Program-made: the position numbers and the translations under genes | From: Profundibacter amoris | GTDB lineage: Bacteria; Pseudomonadota; Alphaproteobacteria; Rhodobacterales; Rhodobacteraceae | Assembly (NCBI RefSeq): GCF_003544895.1 | Contig: NZ_CP032125.1 | Span: 1,192,001-1,256,000 of the forward strand | Direction of reading: 5' to 3' | DNA: 64,000 nt | Notes under the pieces: generated by a model | Told to the model about the DNA's origin: nothing | The model's database searches: none | What the model saw: only the letters and a program-made list of their open reading frames with translations | Shown: in pieces, positions 52,987 through 60,718 of the stretch | Layout: every line of letters begins with the position of its first letter | Position numbering within the stretch: position 1 is the stretch's first letter

Positions 52987-53467
52987 TACTACCCTCAAGC
53001 CTAGTTTTCTCGGTTGCGCTCAAGGAATAAGTATCACTTGCTCCGTGGTTCACACGATTGTTCTTAATCAGAGTTCGCAAGCTACTTCCCAAGTTACTGC
53101 TCATGCTCTTTTTATAGTAGGTAGTTGCGGTTCTCATTTCCTTGGAAATATCACCCTGTTTAACACCCGCATTTCCATCCACTAGTTCCAATTTTGCTAG
53201 CGCACAAATAGCCAATTCGGTTGTCGAATTTGCACCAAGATGCGCGGCAATGGTGCTTGTCGAGAAATCAAACCCATTCGATGGGGCGGACGAGATAGAC
53301 CCATTCGTGGCATCACTTGTGGTTTCCAGCTCGGGCAGAACCTGTGTTGACAGATCAGCCATTTTCGACAACAAGCTTTCCAGCCCGTCTTTCAGAAACG
53401 AAGGTTCACCTTCATACTCAACCTCCATCGACCCAACCTTGATTCGTATTTTCGCACCGCTATCCAT
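52970..53467 (-). CDS. Partner protein of the HEPN cassette
   Basis: A 165-residue protein with an N-terminal beta unit (KIRIKVGSMEVEYEGEPSFL) followed by a helix (KDGLESLLSKMADL), a Ser/Thr/Asn-rich linker of about 40 residues, and a C-terminal helical domain resembling a winged-helix DNA-binding fold (KQGDISKEMRTATTYYKKSM ... SYSLSATEKTRLEGS-like). The ATG at 53467 follows a near-perfect AGGAGG; a GTG 15 bases upstream is rejected. It overlaps the HEPN gene and is read first. It may sense or control its partner, as an antitoxin or regulator would; this is inference. Family not recognised. Confidence 0.7.
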   Translation of the reverse strand: MDSGAKIRIKVGSMEVEYEGEPSFLKDGLESLLSKMADLSTQVLPELETTSDATNGSISSAPSNGFDFSTSTIAAHLGANSTTELAICALAKLELVDGNAGVKQGDISKEMRTATTYYKKSMSSNLGSSLRTLIKNNRVNHGASDTYSLSATEKTRLEGSIANIG

Positions 53468-53573
53468 AGGCCCTCCTGTCACTACATCTATTTAGAATAG
53501 AATTATGCTATCACTAGATATTGAGCAAATCAATCATAACGTGCGCAGCGTTTCGTATCCCAATCGGGCGATT

Positions 53574-54122
53574 TTATACAGTCTCCGAAAACCCCTTCAC
53601 CATCAACCACACAGCCAGAAAGACCTCGTTCAACACCAGCGGGATCACCAGCGCGTCCAGTGGGGCATATTGCACCCCGAACAGTTTGATCATCGTGACC
53701 AGCAGCAGGGCGAGGGTAGCGAGGCCTCCCCACACGGAGATAAATCGCGGCACAGCACGGGTGCGGTAAAGCAGGGCGTAGAAGAACAGCGCCCCGGTGA
53801 TGAAGAAATAGATGTGGATGTGCTCGTAAATGCCGTTGCGGTAAGGCTCCAGCGCGGGCGACAGGATGAAGATGCCGCCGATGATCATCAGGACTCCCTC
53901 GGCAAAACGGGCGGCCATATAGGCGATGTTCAGGGCTTTGTGCGGGCGAAAGATCGGCCACATCAGCAGCGGGATGCCGATCACCGCCAGACCGCTGGCG
54001 ATGTCGGTGATCACGCCCAAAGGTTTGCTGCCGGTGATGGTGTAGGTCAGCATGGAATAGGCCAGCAGGATCAGGGTGCCGGTGGCTGTGGCCCTTTGTT
54101 TATCGGTAAGCGTGCTGAACAT
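53574..54122 (-). CDS. DUF4386-family membrane protein
   Basis: A 182-residue protein with about six hydrophobic segments (GTLILLAYSMLTYTITG; VITDIASGLAVIGIPLLMW; AARFAEGVLMIIGGIFIL; IYFFITGALFFYALLY; LATLALLLVTMIKLF; LVIPLVLNEVFLAVWLM). HKALNIAYMAARFAEGVLMI is the kind of segment that marks DUF4386. The ATG at 54122 is preferred; a GTG at 54200 would start inside a hairpin. Function unknown. Downstream on the same strand from the hydrolase-OsmC gene. Confidence 0.78.
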   Translation of the reverse strand: MFSTLTDKQRATATGTLILLAYSMLTYTITGSKPLGVITDIASGLAVIGIPLLMWPIFRPHKALNIAYMAARFAEGVLMIIGGIFILSPALEPYRNGIYEHIHIYFFITGALFFYALLYRTRAVPRFISVWGGLATLALLLVTMIKLFGVQYAPLDALVIPLVLNEVFLAVWLMVKGFSETV

Positions 54123-54191
54123 GCGGGCCTGCGGGGTTGCTGCGGTAACCGGTGTTGCGGTTTTTACAAGTTGGCAGGGGAATGTGGTGCT

Positions 54192-54212
54192 GCCCCGCAC
54201 TTGATGCGGGGC
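54192..54212. repeat. REP-like hairpin
   Basis: GCCCCGCA-CTTGA-TGCGGGGC, a perfect 8-pair stem between the hydrolase-OsmC gene and DUF4386. I recall hairpins with a CGCATCAAGTGCG core as frequent extragenic repeats in alphaproteobacteria (not checked here). Could end or stabilise the upstream transcript. Confidence 0.45.
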
Positions 54213-54228
54213 CTACAACGGCATGTTG

Positions 54229-55446
54229 TCACTCCGCCAGCGTGGTTTCAATCCGTGACGAATGCAGCAATGTTTTGTGCACTGGACATTTGTCCGCAAT
54301 CTCCAGCAGGCGTTTGCGTTGGGCGTCATCCAGATCCCCGCTGATGTGGATTTCCCGTTTGAAACAGTCGATCTTTTGCGCCTTTTGCCCCGCTATAGCG
54401 TCCTGTGCGTGCACCTTGTCGTGGGTGACATCGACCCAGACGCGTTCCAGCGGCCATTTCTTGCGGCGGGCATACATGCGGATGGTCATGCTGGTGCAAG
54501 CGCCAAGGCCGGCCGACAAAAAGCCGTAAGGCGACATGCCGCGGTTGGTGCCGCCATAGGCGATCGGCTCGTCCGCCAAGGCGTGGTGGTAGGGGCCGGA
54601 GGTGATGTCTTGCAGATAGCCGTCCGGATCGGCCTCGCGTACGCGCACCACGCCTTCGGGCGCGCCGATGGGCGGGGCGGGGGGTGTTAAGTCCAGATAG
54701 CGGCTGGCCCATGCGGCGATCACACCGGCGGCGTATTCGGCATCGGTTGCGCGGGTGATCAGGTGGTCGGCATCATCCAGCGTGACAAAGCTTTTGGGGT
54801 GTTTTGCGGCCATAAAGATTTCGGCGGCATTGTCGATGCTGACCACGGTGTCGCGCGGGGCGTGCAGCACCAGCAGGGCGCGATTCAGGCCCGCGATCGC
54901 CGGTGCCAGTTCGGATTTCGAAATATCCTCGATGAATTCACGGGCGATTTTGAAGGGGCGGCCGCCAAGGCAGACATCGGCCATGCCCTCGGCGCAAATC
55001 TCGGAAATCGCGCCTTTGAAATTATGGGTGACATGTTCGGGATCAAACGGCGCGCCGATGGTGACAACGGCTTTTACACTGTCGATCCTGCCGGCGGCCA
55101 TCAGCACCGCCGCCCCGCCCAGCGAATGGCCGATCAGCATGCTGACCGGCATATCGCGTTTCGCCAGATAGTCGGCGGCCAGCACCAGATCATCAATGTT
55201 CGAGGAAAACGAGGTGTTCTCGAATTCACCTTCCGAATGGCCCAGACCGGTGAAATCGAACCTGAGCACAGCGATCCCCATCGCGGCCAGCCGGCCGGCG
55301 ATGCGGCGTGCGGCGGGGATGTCTTTGGAACAGGTGAAACAATGGGCAAAAAGGGCGGTGCCCAGATGCGGCCCCTTGGGCATGTCCAGACGGGCCGCAA
55401 GCCTATGCCCATTGTGGCCGGTGAAGGTGATTTTTTCGCTTTGCAT
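54229..55446 (-). CDS. Bifunctional alpha/beta hydrolase - OsmC family protein
   Basis: A 405-residue fusion. Residues 1-255 form an alpha/beta hydrolase with nucleophile elbow GHSLGGAAVLMAAG near residue 101 and late His in DDADHLI. Residues 270-405 form an OsmC/Ohr-like domain with the two peroxidatic cysteines in GLGACTSMTIRMYARRKKWP and ADKCPVHKTLLHSS. OsmC proteins reduce organic hydroperoxides. This fusion is a known architecture in proteobacteria. The ATG at 55446 begins at the hydrolase domain; a longer upstream frame is a low-complexity artefact. Confidence 0.9.
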   Translation of the reverse strand: MQSEKITFTGHNGHRLAARLDMPKGPHLGTALFAHCFTCSKDIPAARRIAGRLAAMGIAVLRFDFTGLGHSEGEFENTSFSSNIDDLVLAADYLAKRDMPVSMLIGHSLGGAAVLMAAGRIDSVKAVVTIGAPFDPEHVTHNFKGAISEICAEGMADVCLGGRPFKIAREFIEDISKSELAPAIAGLNRALLVLHAPRDTVVSIDNAAEIFMAAKHPKSFVTLDDADHLITRATDAEYAAGVIAAWASRYLDLTPPAPPIGAPEGVVRVREADPDGYLQDITSGPYHHALADEPIAYGGTNRGMSPYGFLSAGLGACTSMTIRMYARRKKWPLERVWVDVTHDKVHAQDAIAGQKAQKIDCFKREIHISGDLDDAQRKRLLEIADKCPVHKTLLHSSRIETTLAE

Positions 55447-55626
55447 GGGGACTGTCCCTTGGTCTGTTCGTGTTTCAATCAAGGATGGGGTGGCGGGGCC
55501 GGATGTGCAAGGTGTGTGACAGCGGGTCACGCCACAGTGATGTTTTTCGCACAGATTGTGAGGGCGTTGACCAACAGCGTCGGGCTGCCTAAGAACGGGC
55601 CGAGTGTCATTTTGTGAAAGCCCTGT

Positions 55627-56520
55627 ATGTTCCTGCGTTTCCTTGCCTTGATCTGCGCCCTGATCTGCCTGTTTGTTCTGGGGGCCAGCCATTTTGGGGC
55701 ACTGCACCCGCTGGGGGATTCACTGGCGGTGTTTCGCGGGGGTCTGGCCATTGTCGGGGCTGTGGCGGTGTTGGTGCTGGTGTTGCAACGACGCCTGTTG
55801 TTGGCCGTGTTGGGGGCAGGGTTGGTGCTGTGGTCGGCTTACACGGTATTGGCGCCAAGGTTCACGTTTTCGGCGGCGCTGGATACGCCCTATGCGCTTT
55901 ATCAAAAAAACATGTCGTTCCGGATGCCGGACACGGGTCCATTGGCGGCAGACATATTGCAGCAGGCGCCGGATTTTGTGACGCTGGAGGAGGTGGACAG
56001 GGAAAACCTTGCCCTGTTGGCCGCGCTGAAACCGGACTACCCCGCACAGGCCTTTTGCCCGTTCATGAATGTCGGCGGGGTGGCGGTGGCCTCGCGCTGG
56101 CCCAAAGTGGCGGGCAGCGACGTTTGCCTGCAAGGGCAGGGCATGGTGGCAATGCAGGTGGAGACGCCGGAGGGGCCGGTCTGGGTGGTGGCGCTGCATC
56201 TGCATTGGCCGTATCCGCATGGGCAAGCGGCACAGGTGCGAGGGCTGGAAACAGCCCTGAAGGCGCTGGAGGGGCCGGTGGTGCTGGGGGGCGATTTCAA
56301 TATGGTGCCCTGGTCGCATACGATGCAGGCCATCACTTCGGCCACCAAAACCCGCCGGATCGGCGCGCCGAAATACACATTCCCGCTGTTTGACGGGCTG
56401 TATACGCTGCCGATTGATCATGTGCTGGTGAACAGGAATTCCCGCCCCGCCGAAACAGAACGCCGCCCGCAACTGGGGTCGGATCATTTCGGATTGCTGG
56501 CGCGGTTCTATCTGCGCTGA
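55627..56520 (+). CDS. Membrane-anchored endonuclease/exonuclease/phosphatase-family protein
   Basis: A 297-residue protein with three N-terminal hydrophobic segments (residues about 1-20, 37-52 and 56-78) and a periplasm-facing EEP domain. Motifs are FVTLEEVDRENLALL, VVALHLHWPYPHGQ, GGDFNMVPWSHTM and the terminal GSDHFGLLARF, which carry the metal ligands and catalytic His/Asp residues. Relatives cleave phosphodiesters in lipids, nucleic acids or other small molecules; the substrate here is unknown. Divergent from the hydrolase-OsmC gene. Confidence 0.85.
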   Translation: MFLRFLALICALICLFVLGASHFGALHPLGDSLAVFRGGLAIVGAVAVLVLVLQRRLLLAVLGAGLVLWSAYTVLAPRFTFSAALDTPYALYQKNMSFRMPDTGPLAADILQQAPDFVTLEEVDRENLALLAALKPDYPAQAFCPFMNVGGVAVASRWPKVAGSDVCLQGQGMVAMQVETPEGPVWVVALHLHWPYPHGQAAQVRGLETALKALEGPVVLGGDFNMVPWSHTMQAITSATKTRRIGAPKYTFPLFDGLYTLPIDHVLVNRNSRPAETERRPQLGSDHFGLLARFYLR

Positions 56521-56637
56521 TACACAGGGATACAATCTTGACCTAGATGTGAGGCCCGCGCACCTGTACTCATCGTCTTGCAGGTTATATTCTATGTGCA
56601 GGCCGGATGCCTGAAAAGACAATGCAAAGGCGATACT

Positions 56638-58116
56638 ATGACATTATCCAGACGACAGTTCATCGGCACGGCGACAGCAACCTTTGCTACTCCGGCCCTG
56701 ATCGGGCGCGCGATTGCGGCCACGGGTGGACGGGATTTGCCGATCCCCGACGTTCTGGATCTGCGCGGCGGGGGTGGCGCGCCGACACTGGATGCGATGG
56801 CGGCCCGCACTAAAATTCTGGAAGGGGCTGAAAGTGTCACTGTCGGATACGGGCAGGGGTTTCTTGGCCCTGTGATCCGCATGAACCGCGGGGAAACGGC
56901 GCGGTTGAACCTTGGCAACCGGATCAAGGAACCGGTGACGGTGCATTGGCACGGGATGCATATTGACGGCGCGCAGGACGGCGGACCGCACAGCCCGGTC
57001 GATACCGGCGGGGTGCTCGAGGCGGCTTTGGATATTGATCAACCTGCCGCAACCCTTTGGTATCACTCGCATATACATCAACGCACCGGTATTCAGGTAT
57101 ATTACGGGCTGGCGGGCATGCTGATTATTGACGATCCAGATGCACCCGACAGCGGGTTGCCGCAGACCTATGGTGTGGATGATATCCCGCTGGTGGTGCA
57201 GGATCGTGTTTTCGATCGTGGTGGGCAGATGCTCTATGCGCCGCAGGGACCAACGCGGATGATGGGCTATCGCGGCAGCGAGATTCTGGTGAACGGCGCG
57301 ATCCGGCCAAAGGCCAGCGTGCCTGCCGGAATGGTGCGCCTGCGGATCCTGAACGGATCAAATGCGCGGATCTATCATTTCGGGTTCGAGGACGGGCGCA
57401 GGTTCTATCAGGTGGCCAGCGATGGCGGCCTGCTGCCGATGCCGGTTGCGATGAACGCCCTGACACTGGCCCCTGCCGAGCGGGTTGAAATTGTAGTGGA
57501 TTTCAGCGCCGGTGCCACCCGCCTGCTATCGGCCCCTGATAGCAATATGGGGATGATGGGCGGTGGCATGATGGGCGGGATGATGCGCGGTGCCTCGCCC
57601 AAAGCGGTGGCCGATGGTGGGCTGTTCGAGGTGATGTCCTTTGCCATTGATAACAGCCGAACCGCGGCTGTGACGACGTTGGCCAAAACGCTGGCCGGTG
57701 CGCCGACCCCTGTATTTGGCGAGCCGGTGCGCCGTCGCCGTTTTGCCCTGAACATGGGCATGGGAATGGGCATGATGCGCGGCGGTGGCTCGATGGCGAT
57801 CAACGGGGACTCCATGGATATGGCGGTGATCAATCAGGAACTGCGGCTGGGCGAGGCCGAGATATGGGAGGTGAGCGCCGACATGATGGCGCATCCGTTC
57901 CATGTGCACGGAACCTCGTTTCAGGTGCTGTCGAGGAACGGGCGCAAGGTGGATTATGCCTCCACGGGGCTAAAGGATGTGGTGCTGGTGGACGGCACCG
58001 CCGAACTGCTGGTGCAGGTCAACCGCAAGGCGGACGCCAATCAGCCGTTCATGTTCCACTGCCACATTCTGGAGCACGAGGATTTGGGGATGATGGGGCA
58101 GTTTACCGTCGCGTGA
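56638..58116 (+). CDS. Met-rich multicopper oxidase (CueO-like), Tat exported
   Basis: A 492-residue laccase-like enzyme. Tat signal SRRQFIGTATATFATPALIG. Copper ligands: HWHGMHIDGAQDG and WYHSHIHQRTGIQVYYGLAG in domain 1, HPFHVHGTSFQVL and FHCHILEHEDLGMMGQF in domain 3, giving one type 1 copper and a trinuclear centre. Two methionine-rich stretches (MGMMGGGMMGGMMRG near residue 303 and MGMGMGMMRGGGSM near residue 377) resemble the Cu(I)-binding part of CueO. Likely oxidises Cu(I) in the periplasm. ATG 56638 follows AAAGGCG; an in-frame start 60 bases upstream would block the Tat signal. Confidence 0.92.
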   Translation: MTLSRRQFIGTATATFATPALIGRAIAATGGRDLPIPDVLDLRGGGGAPTLDAMAARTKILEGAESVTVGYGQGFLGPVIRMNRGETARLNLGNRIKEPVTVHWHGMHIDGAQDGGPHSPVDTGGVLEAALDIDQPAATLWYHSHIHQRTGIQVYYGLAGMLIIDDPDAPDSGLPQTYGVDDIPLVVQDRVFDRGGQMLYAPQGPTRMMGYRGSEILVNGAIRPKASVPAGMVRLRILNGSNARIYHFGFEDGRRFYQVASDGGLLPMPVAMNALTLAPAERVEIVVDFSAGATRLLSAPDSNMGMMGGGMMGGMMRGASPKAVADGGLFEVMSFAIDNSRTAAVTTLAKTLAGAPTPVFGEPVRRRRFALNMGMGMGMMRGGGSMAINGDSMDMAVINQELRLGEAEIWEVSADMMAHPFHVHGTSFQVLSRNGRKVDYASTGLKDVVLVDGTAELLVQVNRKADANQPFMFHCHILEHEDLGMMGQFTVA

Positions 58117-58138
58117 ACGCAGCCTCCGTTGATCATGG

Positions 58139-58771
58139 CTAATATGACAGGCAAGGCGCCTTGTGCAGGTAGGTGCCATTGTCGATCTGCCGCAGCATGA
58201 AATCGGCCACATCCGCGGTCGAGATTTTGGCCTTTAGCTTGCGCCCACGCGGGTCGAACCCGTGCCAGTATTCGCCGGTGTGATCCCCTTTGACGTCAAA
58301 GGCCGCAGGGCGAGTAATGGTCCAGTCCAGACCGCTGGCGGTGACGATGTTTTCCTGCAATTCGTGATCGCGATAAAGGTGACGCATGAGCAAGGGGACC
58401 AACAGGTATTTGTAGAGTGCGGGCAACATCGCGTGGCTGTCATTTGCCCCCATGCCGGATAGACAGATCAGGCGATTGACCCCGGTTTGTTGCATCGCCT
58501 TAACGATAATTCCGGTGCCTTTGGCCCGCAGTTGCTCCTTGTTTCTCAGCGGCATACCAAGGGCGACAAGCACAGCATCATGACCCGTTATTGCCGCTGT
58601 AACTTGTGTTCCATTCAGAACATCGCCTTGGAAAAGGCGCAGGTTTTTATGTGTTTGTCTCAGTTTTTCAGGACTGCGGGTAAAGGCCGTCACCTGATGG
58701 CCCTGTTCCAGCGCCTGTGCGACAAGATGCTGGCCAACGTGGCCGGTGGCGCCGAAAATAACAAGTTTCAT
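58139..58771 (-). CDS. NAD(P)-binding Rossmann protein (NmrA/SDR-like)
   Basis: A 210-residue protein with nucleotide-binding IFGATGHVGQHLVAQALEQG at the N-terminus, FTRSPEKL at the second strand and LICLSGMGAN at the position of strand four. It lacks the classical YxxxK of dehydrogenases, so it is nearer to atypical SDR/NmrA-like proteins (NAD(P)-dependent flavin reductase type). It overlaps the flavodoxin gene as ATGA and forms with it an operon facing the TetR gene. Confidence 0.85.
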   Translation of the reverse strand: MKLVIFGATGHVGQHLVAQALEQGHQVTAFTRSPEKLRQTHKNLRLFQGDVLNGTQVTAAITGHDAVLVALGMPLRNKEQLRAKGTGIIVKAMQQTGVNRLICLSGMGANDSHAMLPALYKYLLVPLLMRHLYRDHELQENIVTASGLDWTITRPAAFDVKGDHTGEYWHGFDPRGRKLKAKISTADVADFMLRQIDNGTYLHKAPCLSY

Positions 58772-59295
58772 GAGGATTTCCTTTGTTCAATTCGGGGGAG
58801 GGTGGTTTTGGCCCATGCCCGTATCGCTTGCCAATCGCGGTAATCCCCTTCGGGAACGCGCAGAAAGGCAAAGACAAGGCGGGCCAGAAGGCGGGCGCGA
58901 CGCGGCATTTTGCTGTAGTCCAGCACGCCCGCGAATTGGCCGATACCGGCGGTGTGGACGTGGGGCAGGGTGGTTGCGATGCTGTCGGCATAACGGGTGG
59001 CCTGTTGCAATGCCTTGGGGGATTTGTGTGACAGCGTCAGGCAGGTCAGGAAGATTGCCACGGGCATCGTTTGCAAGGTGCTGTAATGGGTTTTGACGAA
59101 ATCGGTCGCCTCGGGCAGCCATTTGTCATAGCGGATGGCGCTGCCGATGATCACGGCGTCATAGCCCGCCAGATTGTCGATATCCCCGATCCAACGGGCC
59201 ACCGCGCCAATTTCATCCGCAATGGTTTGCGCCACTTCGGCGGTGCTGCCCAGTCGGCTGGCATAGGCAATCAGGATGTTGCGAGGGTGGGGCAT
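58768..59295 (-). CDS. Flavodoxin-domain protein (HemG-like)
   Basis: A 175-residue flavodoxin-fold protein with the FMN phosphate loop IAYASRLGSTAEVAQTIADE near residue 8 and IIGSAIRYDKWLPEATDFV, in which the flavin ring would stack. The form is that of HemG, protoporphyrinogen oxidase, and flavodoxin-domain relatives. Upstream of the Rossmann gene in one operon. It starts 80 bases from the divergent tetR, which probably controls it. Confidence 0.85.
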   Translation of the reverse strand: MPHPRNILIAYASRLGSTAEVAQTIADEIGAVARWIGDIDNLAGYDAVIIGSAIRYDKWLPEATDFVKTHYSTLQTMPVAIFLTCLTLSHKSPKALQQATRYADSIATTLPHVHTAGIGQFAGVLDYSKMPRRARLLARLVFAFLRVPEGDYRDWQAIRAWAKTTLPRIEQRKSS

Positions 59296-59322
59296 GGGCT
59301 TTCCGATATTCCTGTGCGGTTG

Positions 59323-59387
59323 CTTTACGCTGTGTCAATTGACGGGTGCCCTATGGCTAGGTAGAACTTTACACCATGTCAAGTCAC
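59323..59387. promoter_or_regulatory. Direct-repeat operator candidate in the tetR-flavodoxin gap
   Basis: Two related 21-base units, CTTTACGCTGTGTCAATTGA(C) at 59323-59343 and CTTTACACCATGTCAAGTCA(C) at 59367-59387, lie 44 bases apart; the first contains the perfect palindrome GTCAATTGAC (59334-59343). The second covers the tetR start codon, which fits autorepression. Binding is inferred. Confidence 0.45.
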
Positions 59388-59966
59388 ACACCCGATACCC
59401 GCACCAAAATCCTGCAAGCAACCCGGCAACTGATGGAGGACCGCCGTGGCCTGGGTGTGCGGATGAGCGACATCGCCAAAGCCGCTGGCGTGTCGCGTCA
59501 GGCGGTGTATCTGCATTTCGACAGCCGGATTGACCTGCTAAGTGCGACAACAAAATATGTAGATGAAATCAATGGATTGGATGACCGTCTTAAGGCAATA
59601 AGCAGCGCGCGCTCTGCTGTTGACATGCTGGATGCCTATATCGAAGTCTGGGGCAATTACCTGCCGGAAATCCACGGGTTGGCAGGAGCGCTGTTTTCAG
59701 TACGCGAGAGTGACGACGCCGCAGAAATGGCGTGGGACGAATGCATGTCCTGCCACCGCGCCGGCTGTGCCGACATCATTGCGGCGCTAAAATCCGAAGG
59801 CAAACTGGCTGATGGCTGGACTGATTCTGCGGCGGTTGATCTGCTGTCGACGATCCTGTCGTTCCAAACATGGGAGCAGTTGACCAGCGAATGTGGGTGG
59901 CCCACCCGCCAGTATATCGAGGCAATGAAAACCACATTGCACCGGACCTTGGTGAAATCGGGCTAG
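59376..59966 (+). CDS. TetR/AcrR-family transcriptional regulator
   Basis: A 196-residue repressor with an N-terminal HTH, MSDIAKAAGVSRQAVYLHFD near residue 30, and an all-helical ligand domain with several cysteines (ECMSCHRAGCADII near residue 124), which might take part in redox or metal sensing. Divergent from the flavodoxin operon, its likely target. Its TAG stop lies in the CTAG target site of the 110-bp element copy B, which follows immediately. Confidence 0.9.
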   Translation: MSSHTPDTRTKILQATRQLMEDRRGLGVRMSDIAKAAGVSRQAVYLHFDSRIDLLSATTKYVDEINGLDDRLKAISSARSAVDMLDAYIEVWGNYLPEIHGLAGALFSVRESDDAAEMAWDECMSCHRAGCADIIAALKSEGKLADGWTDSAAVDLLSTILSFQTWEQLTSECGWPTRQYIEAMKTTLHRTLVKSG

Positions 59967-60076
59967 AGCAAATCCAGTCAAATTGTATTCACACAGCACC
60001 CCGAACGCATTTGCTTGTGCAAACGCTGCCTCGGGGTGCTGTGTGAATACATGATTGTGAATAGACTGGATGCGCT
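59967..60076. mobile_element. 110-bp palindromic MITE-like element, copy B
   Basis: Begins AGCAAATCCAGTC and ends GACTGGATGCGCT. A perfect 20-base inner stem (GTATTCACACAGCACCCCGA and its reverse complement) brackets a loop that itself can fold (TTTGC-TTGT-GCAAA). CTAG flanks both ends (59963-59966 and 60077-60080), a four-base target duplication. Each CTAG supplies a stop codon: TAG of tetR on the left, TAG of the leftward zinc-ribbon gene on the right. This copy is less decayed than copy A. It now lies between convergent genes, where its hairpin could also end transcription. Confidence 0.8.
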
Positions 60077-60607
60077 CTAGTTCTTGCCTGCTGACTTCCC
60101 CTTGTCATGGCTGTTGCCTTTGCCTGCATCAGCCCCCTTTTTGCCGGCGGATTTCACCACGGTTTCCTCGTCCTTGCGGCGGGTGGTTTGATAGGTTTTG
60201 TGGGTGGTATCGCCGCAACTGGAACACTTGTAGGTGTCGTCAACGTCATAGACTTCTTCAACCCATGTTGTGATTTCGGTGTCGCCGTTATCCAGAACCT
60301 TGCGTTCTTCCTTGGGGGTGGTGTTTACCAGAACCTCTTGCCGGTCAACACGCGCCACACTGAAGGCCGCGCCACAGTTGGCGCATTTCGCCCCCGCAGC
60401 GCCCGAGGACAGGTTCTTGCGGGTGATCATACCCGCCGACACCAAACCCGCCAGCGCCGCCCCGCCACTGCGGATGCCGCTGCCCTGGCTGCCCAGCAAC
60501 CAATAGGCAAGGCCAGCTATGATGACCCCCAGCACAACCCCCCAGATGATCGCGGATTTTTTGATCGAGGCGCGCAGGGCCTCTTGTTCGGCTGTCAGGT
60601 TTGGCAT
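60077..60607 (-). CDS. Membrane protein with zinc-ribbon-like cysteines
   Basis: A 176-residue protein: one or two hydrophobic segments (AIIWGVVLGVIIAGLAYWLL; GGAALAGLVSAGMI), then CANCGAAF and CSSCGDTTH about 50 residues apart, which form a likely zinc-ribbon. The tail is Lys/Gly/Asp-rich and low in complexity (KSAGKKGADAGKGNSHDKGK). No family named. The last codon TAG lies in the CTAG copy that borders the 110-bp element, so the protein end is unaltered by the insertion. Confidence 0.78.
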   Translation of the reverse strand: MPNLTAEQEALRASIKKSAIIWGVVLGVIIAGLAYWLLGSQGSGIRSGGAALAGLVSAGMITRKNLSSGAAGAKCANCGAAFSVARVDRQEVLVNTTPKEERKVLDNGDTEITTWVEEVYDVDDTYKCSSCGDTTHKTYQTTRRKDEETVVKSAGKKGADAGKGNSHDKGKSAGKN

Positions 60608-60671
60608 GAATACTCTCCGTTAAAATGTATTGCGCTGAATATGCACATGTTTACGGCGATCTCCAAACAAA

Positions 60672-60694
60672 AAAGGGGGCTTGATGCCCCCTTT
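60672..60694 (-). terminator. Rho-independent terminator after the lytic transglycosylase gene
   Basis: On the minus strand AAAGGGGGCATCAAGCCCCC is followed by TTTTTTGTTTGG: a strong stem with a T-tract, 25 bases after the transglycosylase stop. Confidence 0.75.
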
Positions 60695-60718
60695 GTTGAT
60701 CGCGGCGTTTTTTGTGTT

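Noticed and set aside
53505-54344. 279-codon rightward frame over DUF4386
   Set aside because: Antisense to a clear six-helix membrane protein; low-complexity shadow.
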